Assembly: GCA_964355675.1 (NCBI GenBank)
Contig: CAYHEC010000018.1
Location: 16,293 to 80,292 of the forward strand
DNA length: 64,000 bases
Reading direction: 5' to 3'
DNA from: CAMBDS01 sp964355675
GTDB lineage: Bacteria; Electryoneota; AABM5-125-24; Hatepunaeales; Hatepunaeaceae
This document shows, piece by piece, positions 16,540 through 25,546 of this stretch. The first letter of the stretch is position 1. Each line of letters starts with the position of its first letter. A program made the position numbers and the translations under genes. A model generated the notes under the pieces. That model saw only the letters and a program-made list of their open reading frames with translations. It was not told the origin of the DNA and ran no database searches.

Positions 16540-17235
16540 TCACCTCGCCAATTCCTCGATAACCTGATCCGTGATATCAAGGCCAGGTTTGGCGTAAACT
16601 ACGTTTCCAGCGACGGTATCGAACACAATATCAAGCCCGCGTGCCTCTGCAACCTTATAAATTGCATCGTTTACCTTTGCGTCGATTGGTTCCATTAGTT
16701 CCTTGCGGCGCTTAAGGTAACTGCTGTTCTCGTCGTACCATGTCGCCTGCCGGAAACGTTGCAACTCTTTGCGACCAGTTGTCACTTCGTCTTCGAGCTG
16801 TTTGCGACGGTCAGCGCTTAGAATTAATTTCAATTCTTCAAGCTGGGACTCTTTGACTCGAAGTTCCCCCTCCATTTTCTCTGCTTCTGCCGCCCACAGA
16901 GTATTATCCGAGCGAAGCGCGTTTTCCACATCCTTATAATCTGGAAGGCGTTGGGCAATCACTTCTGATCTTACATACCCAATCTTACTTCCACTGGACG
17001 ACCATGGGAAGGTAGTTCCGCCTCCGGAACCAGTAGATGGAGTATCGCCCTTAGCCGCTCCAGAATTCGTTCCTGCACAACCAGAAACAACGAGCATCAG
17101 GGACGGAATAATCAAGAACATCGCCCTTACTCTTCCCAAGCGAGAGAACGCCTTCCGGCATCGCCCGGTGATCGTTCGCAAGGAGGCGAGACCCGTCCGT
17201 ACACACGCTCTGGCGAGGCTTGCGCCGCGCATCAT
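16540..17235 (-). CDS. OmpH/Skp-family chaperone-like lipoprotein
   Basis: 231 residues as drawn. A lipobox LMLVVSGCAG follows a second in-frame ATG at 17121 (MFLIIPSL), giving a 193-residue lipoprotein. The ATG at 17235 instead overlaps the stop of the preceding ompH by 4 bp and would add an Arg-rich N-region. The mature part has the OmpH pattern: IGYVRSEVIAQRLPDYKDVE, a long coiled coil (about 105-185) and a closing VYAKPGLDITDQVIEELAR. Skp normally is a soluble trimeric periplasmic chaperone for outer-membrane proteins, so a lipid-anchored version next to a soluble one suggests division of labour (inference). Confidence 0.85.
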   Translation of the reverse strand: MMRGASLARACVRTGLASLRTITGRCRKAFSRLGRVRAMFLIIPSLMLVVSGCAGTNSGAAKGDTPSTGSGGGTTFPWSSSGSKIGYVRSEVIAQRLPDYKDVENALRSDNTLWAAEAEKMEGELRVKESQLEELKLILSADRRKQLEDEVTTGRKELQRFRQATWYDENSSYLKRRKELMEPIDAKVNDAIYKVAEARGLDIVFDTVAGNVVYAKPGLDITDQVIEELAR

Positions 17236-17822
17236 TTCTCCTTCAGCCGACGAAGCAGCTTATCTGTTAAGTCTTCCGGATTTCTCGCGTAAACGATCGT
17301 ACCATTCGAAGCGTCGATGATCAGATCGTAACCTTCCTGCTCACCAAGTGTATCGATTTGTTTATTGACCGATTCGAGAACCCCTGATAGGAGCTCGGCT
17401 TTCCGTTTTTGAAGTTTCTCTTGCTCGCTGGTCACTTGATCGTTGTATCGCTCTTGTAAATCCATTTTAAGCGAATCGACTTCCGTTTGAAGCTGAATTT
17501 TCCTTTTCTCAGCGAAGGTATTGGCGCCGGCTTTTAACTGATTCTCTTTATCAGCTATCGAAGCCTGTCGTTTTTCCATTTCCGTAATCCATACTTGGCG
17601 CGACGCCTGCATAGCTTCAGCTTCCTTGGCAAGCTTCTCTTCGATTTTACGAAATTCGGGATAGGCTTGATAAAGGGCTTCGGAATTAACAACCCCGATC
17701 TTAAGTGATTGAGGTTTTAATTGAGCGTTTCCGCTTAACGGAAGCGAGATGATAAATATTGCAATGATCGATAAAAGCGTGGCAACGAACTTAATTCGAT
17801 CTTGGAATATGACAGAGTTCAC
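17232..17822 (-). CDS. OmpH/Skp-family periplasmic chaperone
   Basis: 196 residues with a signal peptide (about 15-33, LLSIIAIFIISLPLSGNAQ). The mature domain starts KIGVVNSEALYQAYPEF, continues through a long charged coiled coil (about 65-145) and ends NGTIVYARNPEDLTDKLLRRL, all standard for Skp/OmpH. It lies between bamA and the second ompH and overlaps the latter by 4 bp. The expected role is to carry unfolded barrel proteins to BamA. Confidence 0.92.
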   Translation of the reverse strand: MNSVIFQDRIKFVATLLSIIAIFIISLPLSGNAQLKPQSLKIGVVNSEALYQAYPEFRKIEEKLAKEAEAMQASRQVWITEMEKRQASIADKENQLKAGANTFAEKRKIQLQTEVDSLKMDLQERYNDQVTSEQEKLQKRKAELLSGVLESVNKQIDTLGEQEGYDLIIDASNGTIVYARNPEDLTDKLLRRLKEK

Positions 17823-17859
17823 GAAGTGGTCTCCATTATGAGTCAGTAGAAAATTCGGT

Positions 17860-17928
17860 AGAACGGGGCTCCGTACCCGTTCAGGACAAATTACTTATAT
17901 TAACAAAACGGGTACGGATCCCCGTTCT
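17860..17928. repeat. Twin-hairpin palindromic repeat
   Basis: AGAACGGGG...CCCGTT and its near-exact inverted copy AACGGG...CCCCGTTCT flank a 25-bp AT-rich spacer. Each arm is itself a small palindrome, giving a hairpin-spacer-inverted-hairpin layout. It lies between bamA and the first ompH. A stray fragment TGTCCACACCCTGCG at 17941-17955 resembles the unit repeated inside uppS. Confidence 0.7.
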
Positions 17929-17964
17929 TCTGCCGCAAGCTGTCCACACCCTGCGACAAACCCC

Positions 17965-20289
17965 CTAAAATTGTCTGCCAAATTGGAAGTGCGGCATCCA
18001 ACGTCCTTTCCGCTCTCCAGTAACCTTGTGGTAATAATCATAACCATAGCCGTAATCGAGCCCGATTAAGCCAATCATCGGCATATAGAGGCGGATACCA
18101 AAACCGGCCGACCGACGAAGATTAAAAGGATCGGTCTGCTGGAAAGTAAGCCACGTATTACCGGCTTCAGCGAATGCAAGCGCATAGATGGTAGGATTAT
18201 TAAGGACTTGTGCCCGCAATTCACTCCCAAACTTAAATTGCGATTTGCCTCCCAAAGCAGTAGCATTTTCACTCTTAGAAGGCGGTCCCACAGTTCGTTC
18301 ATCATAACCCCTAAGCGGAGCGCCTAATGAGAGTCCGCTTCCACCCATATAAAAGTATTTTAGTATCGGAATATCGCGCGAATTGCCGGTTAAAGCGTCA
18401 AGATAGCCGATCAGAAAAGAGTTATACAGGACAAATTTGGAGCTGATTGGCGAGTACCACTCGATAGATGCAACGTGCTTGTGGTAGCGGTCGTCGCCAT
18501 TCAGAGGGCCTCCAGCGAGTTCGGTGGTCAAACTAAAAACGGATCCCGATGTCGGAAATTCGGGGAAATCACGGCTGTCTCGTGAAATGATCTGAGTCAG
18601 CCCACTTGAGTGACGATTTTCGCCATCGACGATATTGTTCTGATTGTTTTCCGTAAATGAATCTGAGAAATCATACAAACGGGATTGTTCGTATCGATAA
18701 ACCCAATCTCCTCGGAAATAGTCATCCGGCCAACGAAAGCGCTTCCCCATGCGCAAGGATCCGCCCAATAGATTTTCGCTGAACCCATCGACCCAGCGTC
18801 TTTTCACATTGTAGAAAGAAATGCCTGCCAGAGTTTCGGTGTCGAAAAGCCACGGCTCAGTATAACTAACTGAGAAAGAACCATACCTCTGCCCGAAATT
18901 CCAATCGAAATTAAGTTGTTGTCCTGTACCAAACAGATTTGGAGCTGTAAATCCGAGCGCGCCGATGACGCCATCGCGTTCGCTATACCCAGCCGAGACA
19001 TTTGCTTGATCGGTGGGCTTCTCTTCAACCTTTACGAATAGATCAACCTGATCTTCGTTGACGTCTTCTACATCGGGCTTCACGTCGGCAAAGAAATTCA
19101 GGATCGTCACGTCACGTACTGAACGCCGTAATTTTGACACGTCGAAAGTATCACCAGGCTTCAACGAGAACTCCCGACGTATCACCTTCTCTTGTGTCTT
19201 GGTGTTACCGGAAATGTTGATTTTGCGAACACTGAACCTGTTTCCGGGAACAATGCGATATACTATATCGAGAGTATCTCGTCCACGTGGTGTTTCCACA
19301 GCCTGAATTTGGGCGAAAATATATCCGTGATCGTAATAGAGGTTGCTGAGTTTTTCAAATCGTGTAATATCGAAGTTTGTCTGATTGAATACTTCTCCCG
19401 GGCGATATAGAAGCTGGTCGCGCAGTTCCAAATCTGAATAAAGAACGTCTCCTTCAAAACTTACATTTCCGAAATAGTATCGTTCACCTTCGATAACTGT
19501 TATGTCGATGAACATGTATTTTCGATTTTCTGAGTACCAAATCGAATCCTTGACAACTTCAAAATCCCGATATCCCTGCTCGCGGTAAATTTCGACAAGT
19601 TTAGACAAATCTTCGTCGAATTTATCGCGCTTGAATTCGCCCGATCTGAACCAGGCTTTTTGTTTCGTATTTTTCAGTTGTTTACGTAGCTTTTTGTCCG
19701 TGAAAGCCGAATTCCCCTCAAAGTTAATCTCCTTGATCTTTACCTTTTTACCTTCTTCGATTTTCACATAAACAGTTTTGAGGTTTGGTGCAGACCCATC
19801 TCGAATCTCGATTGTAAGATCCGCTAACAGATACCCTTTCTCAGCCGCCAGCGCCTCCAGTTTCCGACGAAGCCTTACCGGATCGGAAGGTTTCAAGATC
19901 TGACCTTTGGAAACGTCGATGACTTTCTCGACCTCGTCCTTACCAAGTTTTTTCCCGCCCGAAATATCGACGAATTCAAGACGAGGGGACTCGACAACTT
20001 TGACAACTAAATAGATTCCCGATTCTGTCGCCTGATCAGCAAGGACTTTGATATCGGTAAAGAGACCCAGCCCCCAAAGCGATCTGATGGCCGCCTGGAT
20101 TTTTTCGCCGGTCAGTTGGTCGCCCACCACAAGTCCGCTCGTGGCTATAATCAGTCCGTCGTCAGTCCGGTCATTTCCCTCAACCGATAGGCCAAGCAGT
20201 TTCCAGTTTGCAGTGGGTTGAGCAGTTGCAAGCATCGGAAACAGCAAGGCGATGAGGAGTATCGTTAGTTTTTTTGGAGGATTTCTCAT
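17965..20289 (-). CDS. bamA: Outer-membrane protein assembly factor BamA
   Basis: 774 residues with a signal peptide (1-23, ending MLATAQP). Five POTRA repeats occupy about 28-430, recognisable by repeated GN(D/S/T)-x-(T/F)-x-(D/E) turns such as VEGNDRTDDGLI, FEGNSAFTDKKLRKQL and ISGNTKTQEKVIRREF. A 16-strand Omp85 barrel follows (about 440-774) with the LRGYDERTVGP motif of the inner-barrel loop and the terminal aromatic strand ending FGRQF. BamA folds and inserts outer-membrane proteins. It sits between tamB and the ompH pair. Confidence 0.96.
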   Translation of the reverse strand: MRNPPKKLTILLIALLFPMLATAQPTANWKLLGLSVEGNDRTDDGLIIATSGLVVGDQLTGEKIQAAIRSLWGLGLFTDIKVLADQATESGIYLVVKVVESPRLEFVDISGGKKLGKDEVEKVIDVSKGQILKPSDPVRLRRKLEALAAEKGYLLADLTIEIRDGSAPNLKTVYVKIEEGKKVKIKEINFEGNSAFTDKKLRKQLKNTKQKAWFRSGEFKRDKFDEDLSKLVEIYREQGYRDFEVVKDSIWYSENRKYMFIDITVIEGERYYFGNVSFEGDVLYSDLELRDQLLYRPGEVFNQTNFDITRFEKLSNLYYDHGYIFAQIQAVETPRGRDTLDIVYRIVPGNRFSVRKINISGNTKTQEKVIRREFSLKPGDTFDVSKLRRSVRDVTILNFFADVKPDVEDVNEDQVDLFVKVEEKPTDQANVSAGYSERDGVIGALGFTAPNLFGTGQQLNFDWNFGQRYGSFSVSYTEPWLFDTETLAGISFYNVKRRWVDGFSENLLGGSLRMGKRFRWPDDYFRGDWVYRYEQSRLYDFSDSFTENNQNNIVDGENRHSSGLTQIISRDSRDFPEFPTSGSVFSLTTELAGGPLNGDDRYHKHVASIEWYSPISSKFVLYNSFLIGYLDALTGNSRDIPILKYFYMGGSGLSLGAPLRGYDERTVGPPSKSENATALGGKSQFKFGSELRAQVLNNPTIYALAFAEAGNTWLTFQQTDPFNLRRSAGFGIRLYMPMIGLIGLDYGYGYDYYHKVTGERKGRWMPHFQFGRQF

Positions 20290-20350
20290 AACTCAATAAG
20301 TTAAGTACACACCTTTGATGAAACAAGTCTTTTTGAATCGAAAGCAGGAT

Positions 20351-23300
20351 TCACTTCCATACCTTCCTGAATAGCGTTCGCGAGTCAAACATCCAGTCAT
20401 AACGGATCAGTACACTGTTTATGGATGATCTCGCCAGTTCGTTGTACTCAAAGCGGTTGTTTAGAACGAGATTGTTGGAAATACTTGTGAGTCGAAAACT
20501 CAAATCCCAGCTATGCTGGATGCCAAGTCGTGACTGACTATAGGTTTCTGCCTGGGTAATCAGCGCGCCGGTATAGGCGAGATATAGGTTTGGTAAAACA
20601 TACTTCCCGAGAGTGACTCGCGAACCGTACAAAAGATTCCAATTCGAAGCCGAACCGGGTTGGTTGACATTGGTAACCGGATTTATTTGTTTTTCGATGA
20701 GATTCTGCGTCACACTGGTCCGAACTGAAATCCTGTCCAGCCCCGTCCATTGCTCCAGTATTCGCTCAAATCCCCTCTGCCACTTTTTCAACGGAGTCGC
20801 TGACTCGAATAACTGACCGCCTAATCCCGACAGTTTGCCAGGTAATTGTTGAGGAGAATATCCCAAAAGCGCTAACACCTGTTCTTGCGAATGACCCTGG
20901 TCATCCTCGAAAGTTAGTGTCAGATCTGAAAAACGAGCTCTCTGCTGGTTTTCGTTAGAATAAGCCGCTGAACCTTCGTCGCCACTGTGAACTCTAATGC
21001 GCACGAGTCTGGCAATATCCGATGAATCGAGAACTGTTGTGGCGGCAGTACCATATAGTACCGGGTCCATCAGAGCAGGGTTAAACTCTATGCCGATTTT
21101 CTCAACTTGAAAATCAAGATCGAGGAATTCTACCGACCCTTGGGTTGATGTAAATTCACCCGACAATCTTAAAGTGTCCGCAAATGAACCGTTGAATACA
21201 AGCCCCAAAGGATTATCGTCGAGACGCAAATCAACTAAAATCATCAAGTCGGGATTCAGTAAACCACCGCCAAGCTGATTCTTCAGTTGCTCCCACGCCT
21301 TCAGCTCTCCCAGCCCTGAGATCTCTCGAACATATCTGCAACCGTGATCTGTAGTAAGTCGGCCATCCCAACGGATACGCCGGAGAAGTTGTAGTAAAGC
21401 AGAAGTGAAGTTATTGATGGCGCCCTGCCCACGTATGGGAGGATAAGTGAAAATTGCATTGCGAAAATTCGCCTGGCCAACTGCGCGAGGCCGTTCTGCC
21501 GGCCCCATAAACTCGAATGCCCCGTATTGATTTAATCCAGATAGAGCGAGATAACCGCCCCATGATTTCTCCATCAATCCGGGTATCACGATCCAAAAAC
21601 CGTCCGGAACAGTCTGTACCTGAAGAATTCCGAAATTGTAACCGTAAACGATGATCGGTTCTTCAACTGCTTGAGCGTTTGCCTGACGATTGCTTATCGA
21701 AACATGAGCGTCATCGATATCGAAATCGAACCGGTTAATCCGAATCTCGCCGCGCGAGTCCAACAAGATATCCGCCTCAATTTTCCTGACTTCACGTATC
21801 ACATTTTTCAAATCAAATCCCCCGTTGTTCATGAGGAATTTTCCCTCAACGAAACGGGGTTTCTTTAAATCGCCCCCAAGCGAGAGTTCGAGACGACCCC
21901 TGCCAAGCGGATTACTGAACGATGGTGTTATTTGTGGCAGGAAACTAATCAGCCGACCATCGAGAACAAACTTCATTTCAATCGAACGTCCCAGTGTAAG
22001 AGGGAGTTCCCCAATAACCGTCCCTTTTACATCCCCCCAGTCAACGACCAGAGAATCAAAGTGTAGTACTGGCTTATATTCATTTAGCCCTGAGAGCGAT
22101 AATTGCCCCATCAATCCACGGAATTCGATAGTTCCCAACCTGCCTGATTTCATCATGACAGATGCTCGAGCCTGCCTGAATTTGTCCGATCCATCGAGCT
22201 CAATTTTAATATCACTATTGCCACTGATTGGAAGCTTGATCGGGGAGATCGCATTGATTAACCCTCCGATTTCCACCTGATTCCCTTTTGCGGATAATTT
22301 GTATTGCTTCGTATTGCTATCAAAATGACCAGATCCGCTTAAAAGGGCAGAAATCTCATGCCCGAGATTCAATTCCACCAGTTCATAGACGCCACCCTCC
22401 CCTGAAGCCTTAACATTCGCCCAATATCCCGGTTTACCGAACAGAACCCCCGAAGTCAGATGGAAGTCGGTTGATAGGTCTGGCGCTGTCAATTCCCCGG
22501 AAAATTCCAGCCTTGCATTGACTATCCCTGCAAATTTACCTCGCCAACTGGGAGCAATTACCTCTAATAGACGTTCTATGCTGAATTGATTCAAAGAAAT
22601 AACAACTGAGTCAAGCGACTTCCTCGAAAAATCATAGGACCCCAAAGCTGAAAAAAGGACCGAATCGCCAATTTGACTTGTCAGGATTGCTTTGGACATG
22701 GAGAGCGAACTCGACTCCAGCCGTCCTTCTGCATCGAAATCATAAATCACTGAGTCGGGAAAGATCAACTCTGAATGTCCATTCCAGAAGTAGCCCTCTC
22801 CGGTCAATTCTACCGTGAGATCAACATTAGCGCCTACACCTGTCTGAAATTTGTCAAATCCCAGCTTTAATATTTCCACAAGCGGTAGGTCTTCACAACC
22901 TAAGCTAAATTTGTCTATCTGATGATTCACAAAAGAGTAGCCACCCTGCACATCCAAAAGTTTGTTACCGCGTTCATCACTGAATATCCCTTCAGCAAGA
23001 TCGAAACGCCGCTCATTCACAGCAATACGCGCTTCGCCTTGAAGTCGGTGGCGGTTGGGGAGTTTAAGAGTTGCTTTCAAATCACCTTCCCACCCGTTCG
23101 TTTCTTTCGATAACGTAAAATTAGCGGTAATACCTCGAGACGGGACGCCACCATCAGCGACGATTGTTCCGCTGATGTCTTGCAATGTTCCCGCCGCTTC
23201 GATTCTGACTCCGTATTCGAGGATCATGTCCGGCAGGTATTTTTCTTTGACGATCTCTTGCAGAAGTAGTTGTGGGTCGCGACCAATTAAACGTAAGGGG

Positions 23301-24814
23301 ATTTTGTCCTGAGGGCTGTAGTTCAAACCGAGAAATCCACGTTTCCCCTCGGTAGGTTGGAAACCAAGCTGGAATTGATTGCGGACAAGCGACAAGTTTA
23401 TTTGCGCATGATTGTTGCCAGCGACGTCATATATTCCACCCACACCGCCGCCGAACCAGATTCCCTCTTTGCGTGTTAAGCCAAATGTTGCAGACATTTT
23501 TGGTGCAAGAATTTGGCACCAGTCCGGCGTCTCTTCCCTGTCCCACGATTGTTCGATTTCTCCATCTAAATCGAGGTCGCCGGAAATCGGGTCGAATTCC
23601 CCTGACAGCTTGACCATCCCGTTACCGATATTAGCGGTAAATTGATCGACGCGGAATCTTCCGTTATTGATTTTCAGCACGCAGTGTGGATTTTCCATCA
23701 AGAAATTAGAAATTTTCACTTTTTCAGCATTTAGCGTCAGATCGCTCCACCACTCAGGGCCGCGTCCGCCCAATTCTCCTTTGACCTCGATCTCACCTTC
23801 CAATTCTGTCGTGCCTTCGAATGCCTCCTCTATCGTACTGATATCAACCACAGATGACAAGCTTGCGCTCCAAACGGTTCGAAAGATATCCGTAGATTCG
23901 ACCTTGAATTCAACTGGATTGTCGTTCACGAGTATGCTTCCCGAAACATCGACAACCTGACCAAATATATTGCCAGAAATTTTCCCATCCTTAAAGAATA
24001 CTTTTTGGTCGAAATTTGCGGCAATACTATCACCGACTATTTCTCCATTGAACCGAACATCTGCCCCTCCCCAAACGCTGATATCAAGGGATAGGTCGCC
24101 TCCGGTAATGTTGAGTTTATCGATAGAGTTCTTGGTACGCAGACCCTCAAGTTTGGGTAAATCCACCCGTAGCGAAGCAAAAAATTCGCCGGTAGTAACG
24201 TCACCCCTCCCATCAATTTTGATCCCGGCATGATCTAACAATGGCAACACCGCAGTGACATTCAGGATCGAATGGGTCGGATCAACCAGGTCAACTTGAC
24301 CGTTTATGTTTTCTACCAGAAGCCTGTCGAATTTGTCGCTTATTATCGAGCCATCGATTGTTCGAATGCGACGAATCACCTTAAGTGCTGATAATTTCTT
24401 TAAAGCAAATGGTTGATAATTATAACCGTTAGAAATTGAGTCGATGGTGTCAGTTGTGATGATCGAAAATCGCGGCTGGAGCAACTCGATCTCACCGATG
24501 GTTCCTTGCCAGTCGCCTCCTCCCTGAAGGAAGGAATAAAATGACAGCCGAATTGTGACCGCTTTAAGATTCAGGTGAAGGGTTGAAGAGGGATCAAGGA
24601 TTACGTCGTGCAAAACGACAGAATGAGGATATATCGAGATGTCGGCGAGGTCGAATGTTTCGCCGAATACCGGTCGAAGATTGGATACAATTTCAGATCG
24701 TACTTGGTCACGTCCACCAAGAAAAAACCAAAAGACCAGCAAGGCGAAAACTGCCAGCACGCCGAAGGCAAATAGGAAAGCAAAAATACGAGCGAACTTC
24801 ACTGATGCATGCAA
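20351..24814 (-). CDS. tamB: TamB/DUF490-family translocation and lipid-transport protein
   Basis: 1487 residues, in the usual TamB range. One N-terminal membrane anchor (about 8-32, IFAFLFAFGVLAVFALLVFW) is followed by a very long series of beta strands (AsmA/TamB-type groove) and a conserved C-terminal domain (about 1150-1487) with LTLTFEDDQGHSQEQVLALL, LGYSPQQLPGKL and a barrel-like end. TamB links the inner membrane to an Omp85 protein and is implicated in barrel assembly and phospholipid transport. Here no separate TamA is seen and tamB lies directly upstream of bamA, so BamA may be its partner (inference). Confidence 0.92.
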   Translation of the reverse strand: MHASVKFARIFAFLFAFGVLAVFALLVFWFFLGGRDQVRSEIVSNLRPVFGETFDLADISIYPHSVVLHDVILDPSSTLHLNLKAVTIRLSFYSFLQGGGDWQGTIGEIELLQPRFSIITTDTIDSISNGYNYQPFALKKLSALKVIRRIRTIDGSIISDKFDRLLVENINGQVDLVDPTHSILNVTAVLPLLDHAGIKIDGRGDVTTGEFFASLRVDLPKLEGLRTKNSIDKLNITGGDLSLDISVWGGADVRFNGEIVGDSIAANFDQKVFFKDGKISGNIFGQVVDVSGSILVNDNPVEFKVESTDIFRTVWSASLSSVVDISTIEEAFEGTTELEGEIEVKGELGGRGPEWWSDLTLNAEKVKISNFLMENPHCVLKINNGRFRVDQFTANIGNGMVKLSGEFDPISGDLDLDGEIEQSWDREETPDWCQILAPKMSATFGLTRKEGIWFGGGVGGIYDVAGNNHAQINLSLVRNQFQLGFQPTEGKRGFLGLNYSPQDKIPLRLIGRDPQLLLQEIVKEKYLPDMILEYGVRIEAAGTLQDISGTIVADGGVPSRGITANFTLSKETNGWEGDLKATLKLPNRHRLQGEARIAVNERRFDLAEGIFSDERGNKLLDVQGGYSFVNHQIDKFSLGCEDLPLVEILKLGFDKFQTGVGANVDLTVELTGEGYFWNGHSELIFPDSVIYDFDAEGRLESSSLSMSKAILTSQIGDSVLFSALGSYDFSRKSLDSVVISLNQFSIERLLEVIAPSWRGKFAGIVNARLEFSGELTAPDLSTDFHLTSGVLFGKPGYWANVKASGEGGVYELVELNLGHEISALLSGSGHFDSNTKQYKLSAKGNQVEIGGLINAISPIKLPISGNSDIKIELDGSDKFRQARASVMMKSGRLGTIEFRGLMGQLSLSGLNEYKPVLHFDSLVVDWGDVKGTVIGELPLTLGRSIEMKFVLDGRLISFLPQITPSFSNPLGRGRLELSLGGDLKKPRFVEGKFLMNNGGFDLKNVIREVRKIEADILLDSRGEIRINRFDFDIDDAHVSISNRQANAQAVEEPIIVYGYNFGILQVQTVPDGFWIVIPGLMEKSWGGYLALSGLNQYGAFEFMGPAERPRAVGQANFRNAIFTYPPIRGQGAINNFTSALLQLLRRIRWDGRLTTDHGCRYVREISGLGELKAWEQLKNQLGGGLLNPDLMILVDLRLDDNPLGLVFNGSFADTLRLSGEFTSTQGSVEFLDLDFQVEKIGIEFNPALMDPVLYGTAATTVLDSSDIARLVRIRVHSGDEGSAAYSNENQQRARFSDLTLTFEDDQGHSQEQVLALLGYSPQQLPGKLSGLGGQLFESATPLKKWQRGFERILEQWTGLDRISVRTSVTQNLIEKQINPVTNVNQPGSASNWNLLYGSRVTLGKYVLPNLYLAYTGALITQAETYSQSRLGIQHSWDLSFRLTSISNNLVLNNRFEYNELARSSINSVLIRYDWMFDSRTLFRKVWK

Positions 24815-24817
24815 ATC

Positions 24818-25546
24818 TCAAACTCCGGAGCGCATGCGCCCCTTCGGGTCCAGCATCTTGCGCAAAACCGGTGATATTCTGCCTGCCGGTTTGGGTGAGG
24901 AAATCGGGTAGCCATAAGCGGTCCATTCAGCTTGAGGTCGGCATCGGAAAATCGCCTTGAGAATGACGCCTAAATTCCCCCGACTCCCTGTAAAGGTATG
25001 TCTCAGGTCGTAACCGGCAACATCTTTGATGCATCGACCGCCGAACTGAAGTTTCTCCCCATCAGGAAGAGCGATGGTTATTCCCAATAACGACTGTGTC
25101 CACCCGTCTCGGCCGCCTGAGTGCCTCGAAGAGATTCCTGCCAATCGTCCGCCGATTGTGCCAGACTGGAAACGCTCCCAGGCCGGGACAACCACGCCTA
25201 CCGAAGAGAGTCTTTGGCGTGCTTCCACAAGACTCCAACCACAAGAAATTTCTACTACTTGATCCTCAGCAGAAAATGAAAAACAGTCAACCAATCGAGA
25301 TGTCAGTAAAATAAGGGCGTCGGTTGGTGGAGTAAAATCTGCGGGAAAACTCGTACCTTGGCCGATCACCATTATCTCACCGGGGTAACCTTGCAACAAC
25401 CTGACAACTTCGTCCTCTGTTGTAGGAGCAACTGCAGGATAGGTTGCATCGACCCACAGATCGACGCCAAGTAGATCGGTAAGGCGTTCCCTGAGGCGCT
25501 CGGGATTGGCGGGATTGGCTCCAGCCGTTCCTTCAGCCGCGCTCAC
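24818..25546 (-). CDS. FAD-binding oxidoreductase, short GlcE-like
   Basis: 242 residues. An FAD-linked oxidase N-terminal (PCMH-type) fold occupies about 30-205, with IMVIGQGTSFP, VVEISCGWSLVEARQRL and GTIGGRLAG, then CIKDVAGYDLRHTFTGSRG, the GlcE signature for FAD binding. The last residues (VLRKMLDPKGRMRSG) match the extreme C-terminus of GlcE/GlcD, but most of the cap domain is missing (GlcE is about 350 residues). No glcD or glcF is nearby. It overlaps uppS by 14 bp and is followed 3 bp later by tamB. The substrate is unknown. Confidence 0.75.
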   Translation of the reverse strand: MSAAEGTAGANPANPERLRERLTDLLGVDLWVDATYPAVAPTTEDEVVRLLQGYPGEIMVIGQGTSFPADFTPPTDALILLTSRLVDCFSFSAEDQVVEISCGWSLVEARQRLSSVGVVVPAWERFQSGTIGGRLAGISSRHSGGRDGWTQSLLGITIALPDGEKLQFGGRCIKDVAGYDLRHTFTGSRGNLGVILKAIFRCRPQAEWTAYGYPISSPKPAGRISPVLRKMLDPKGRMRSGV

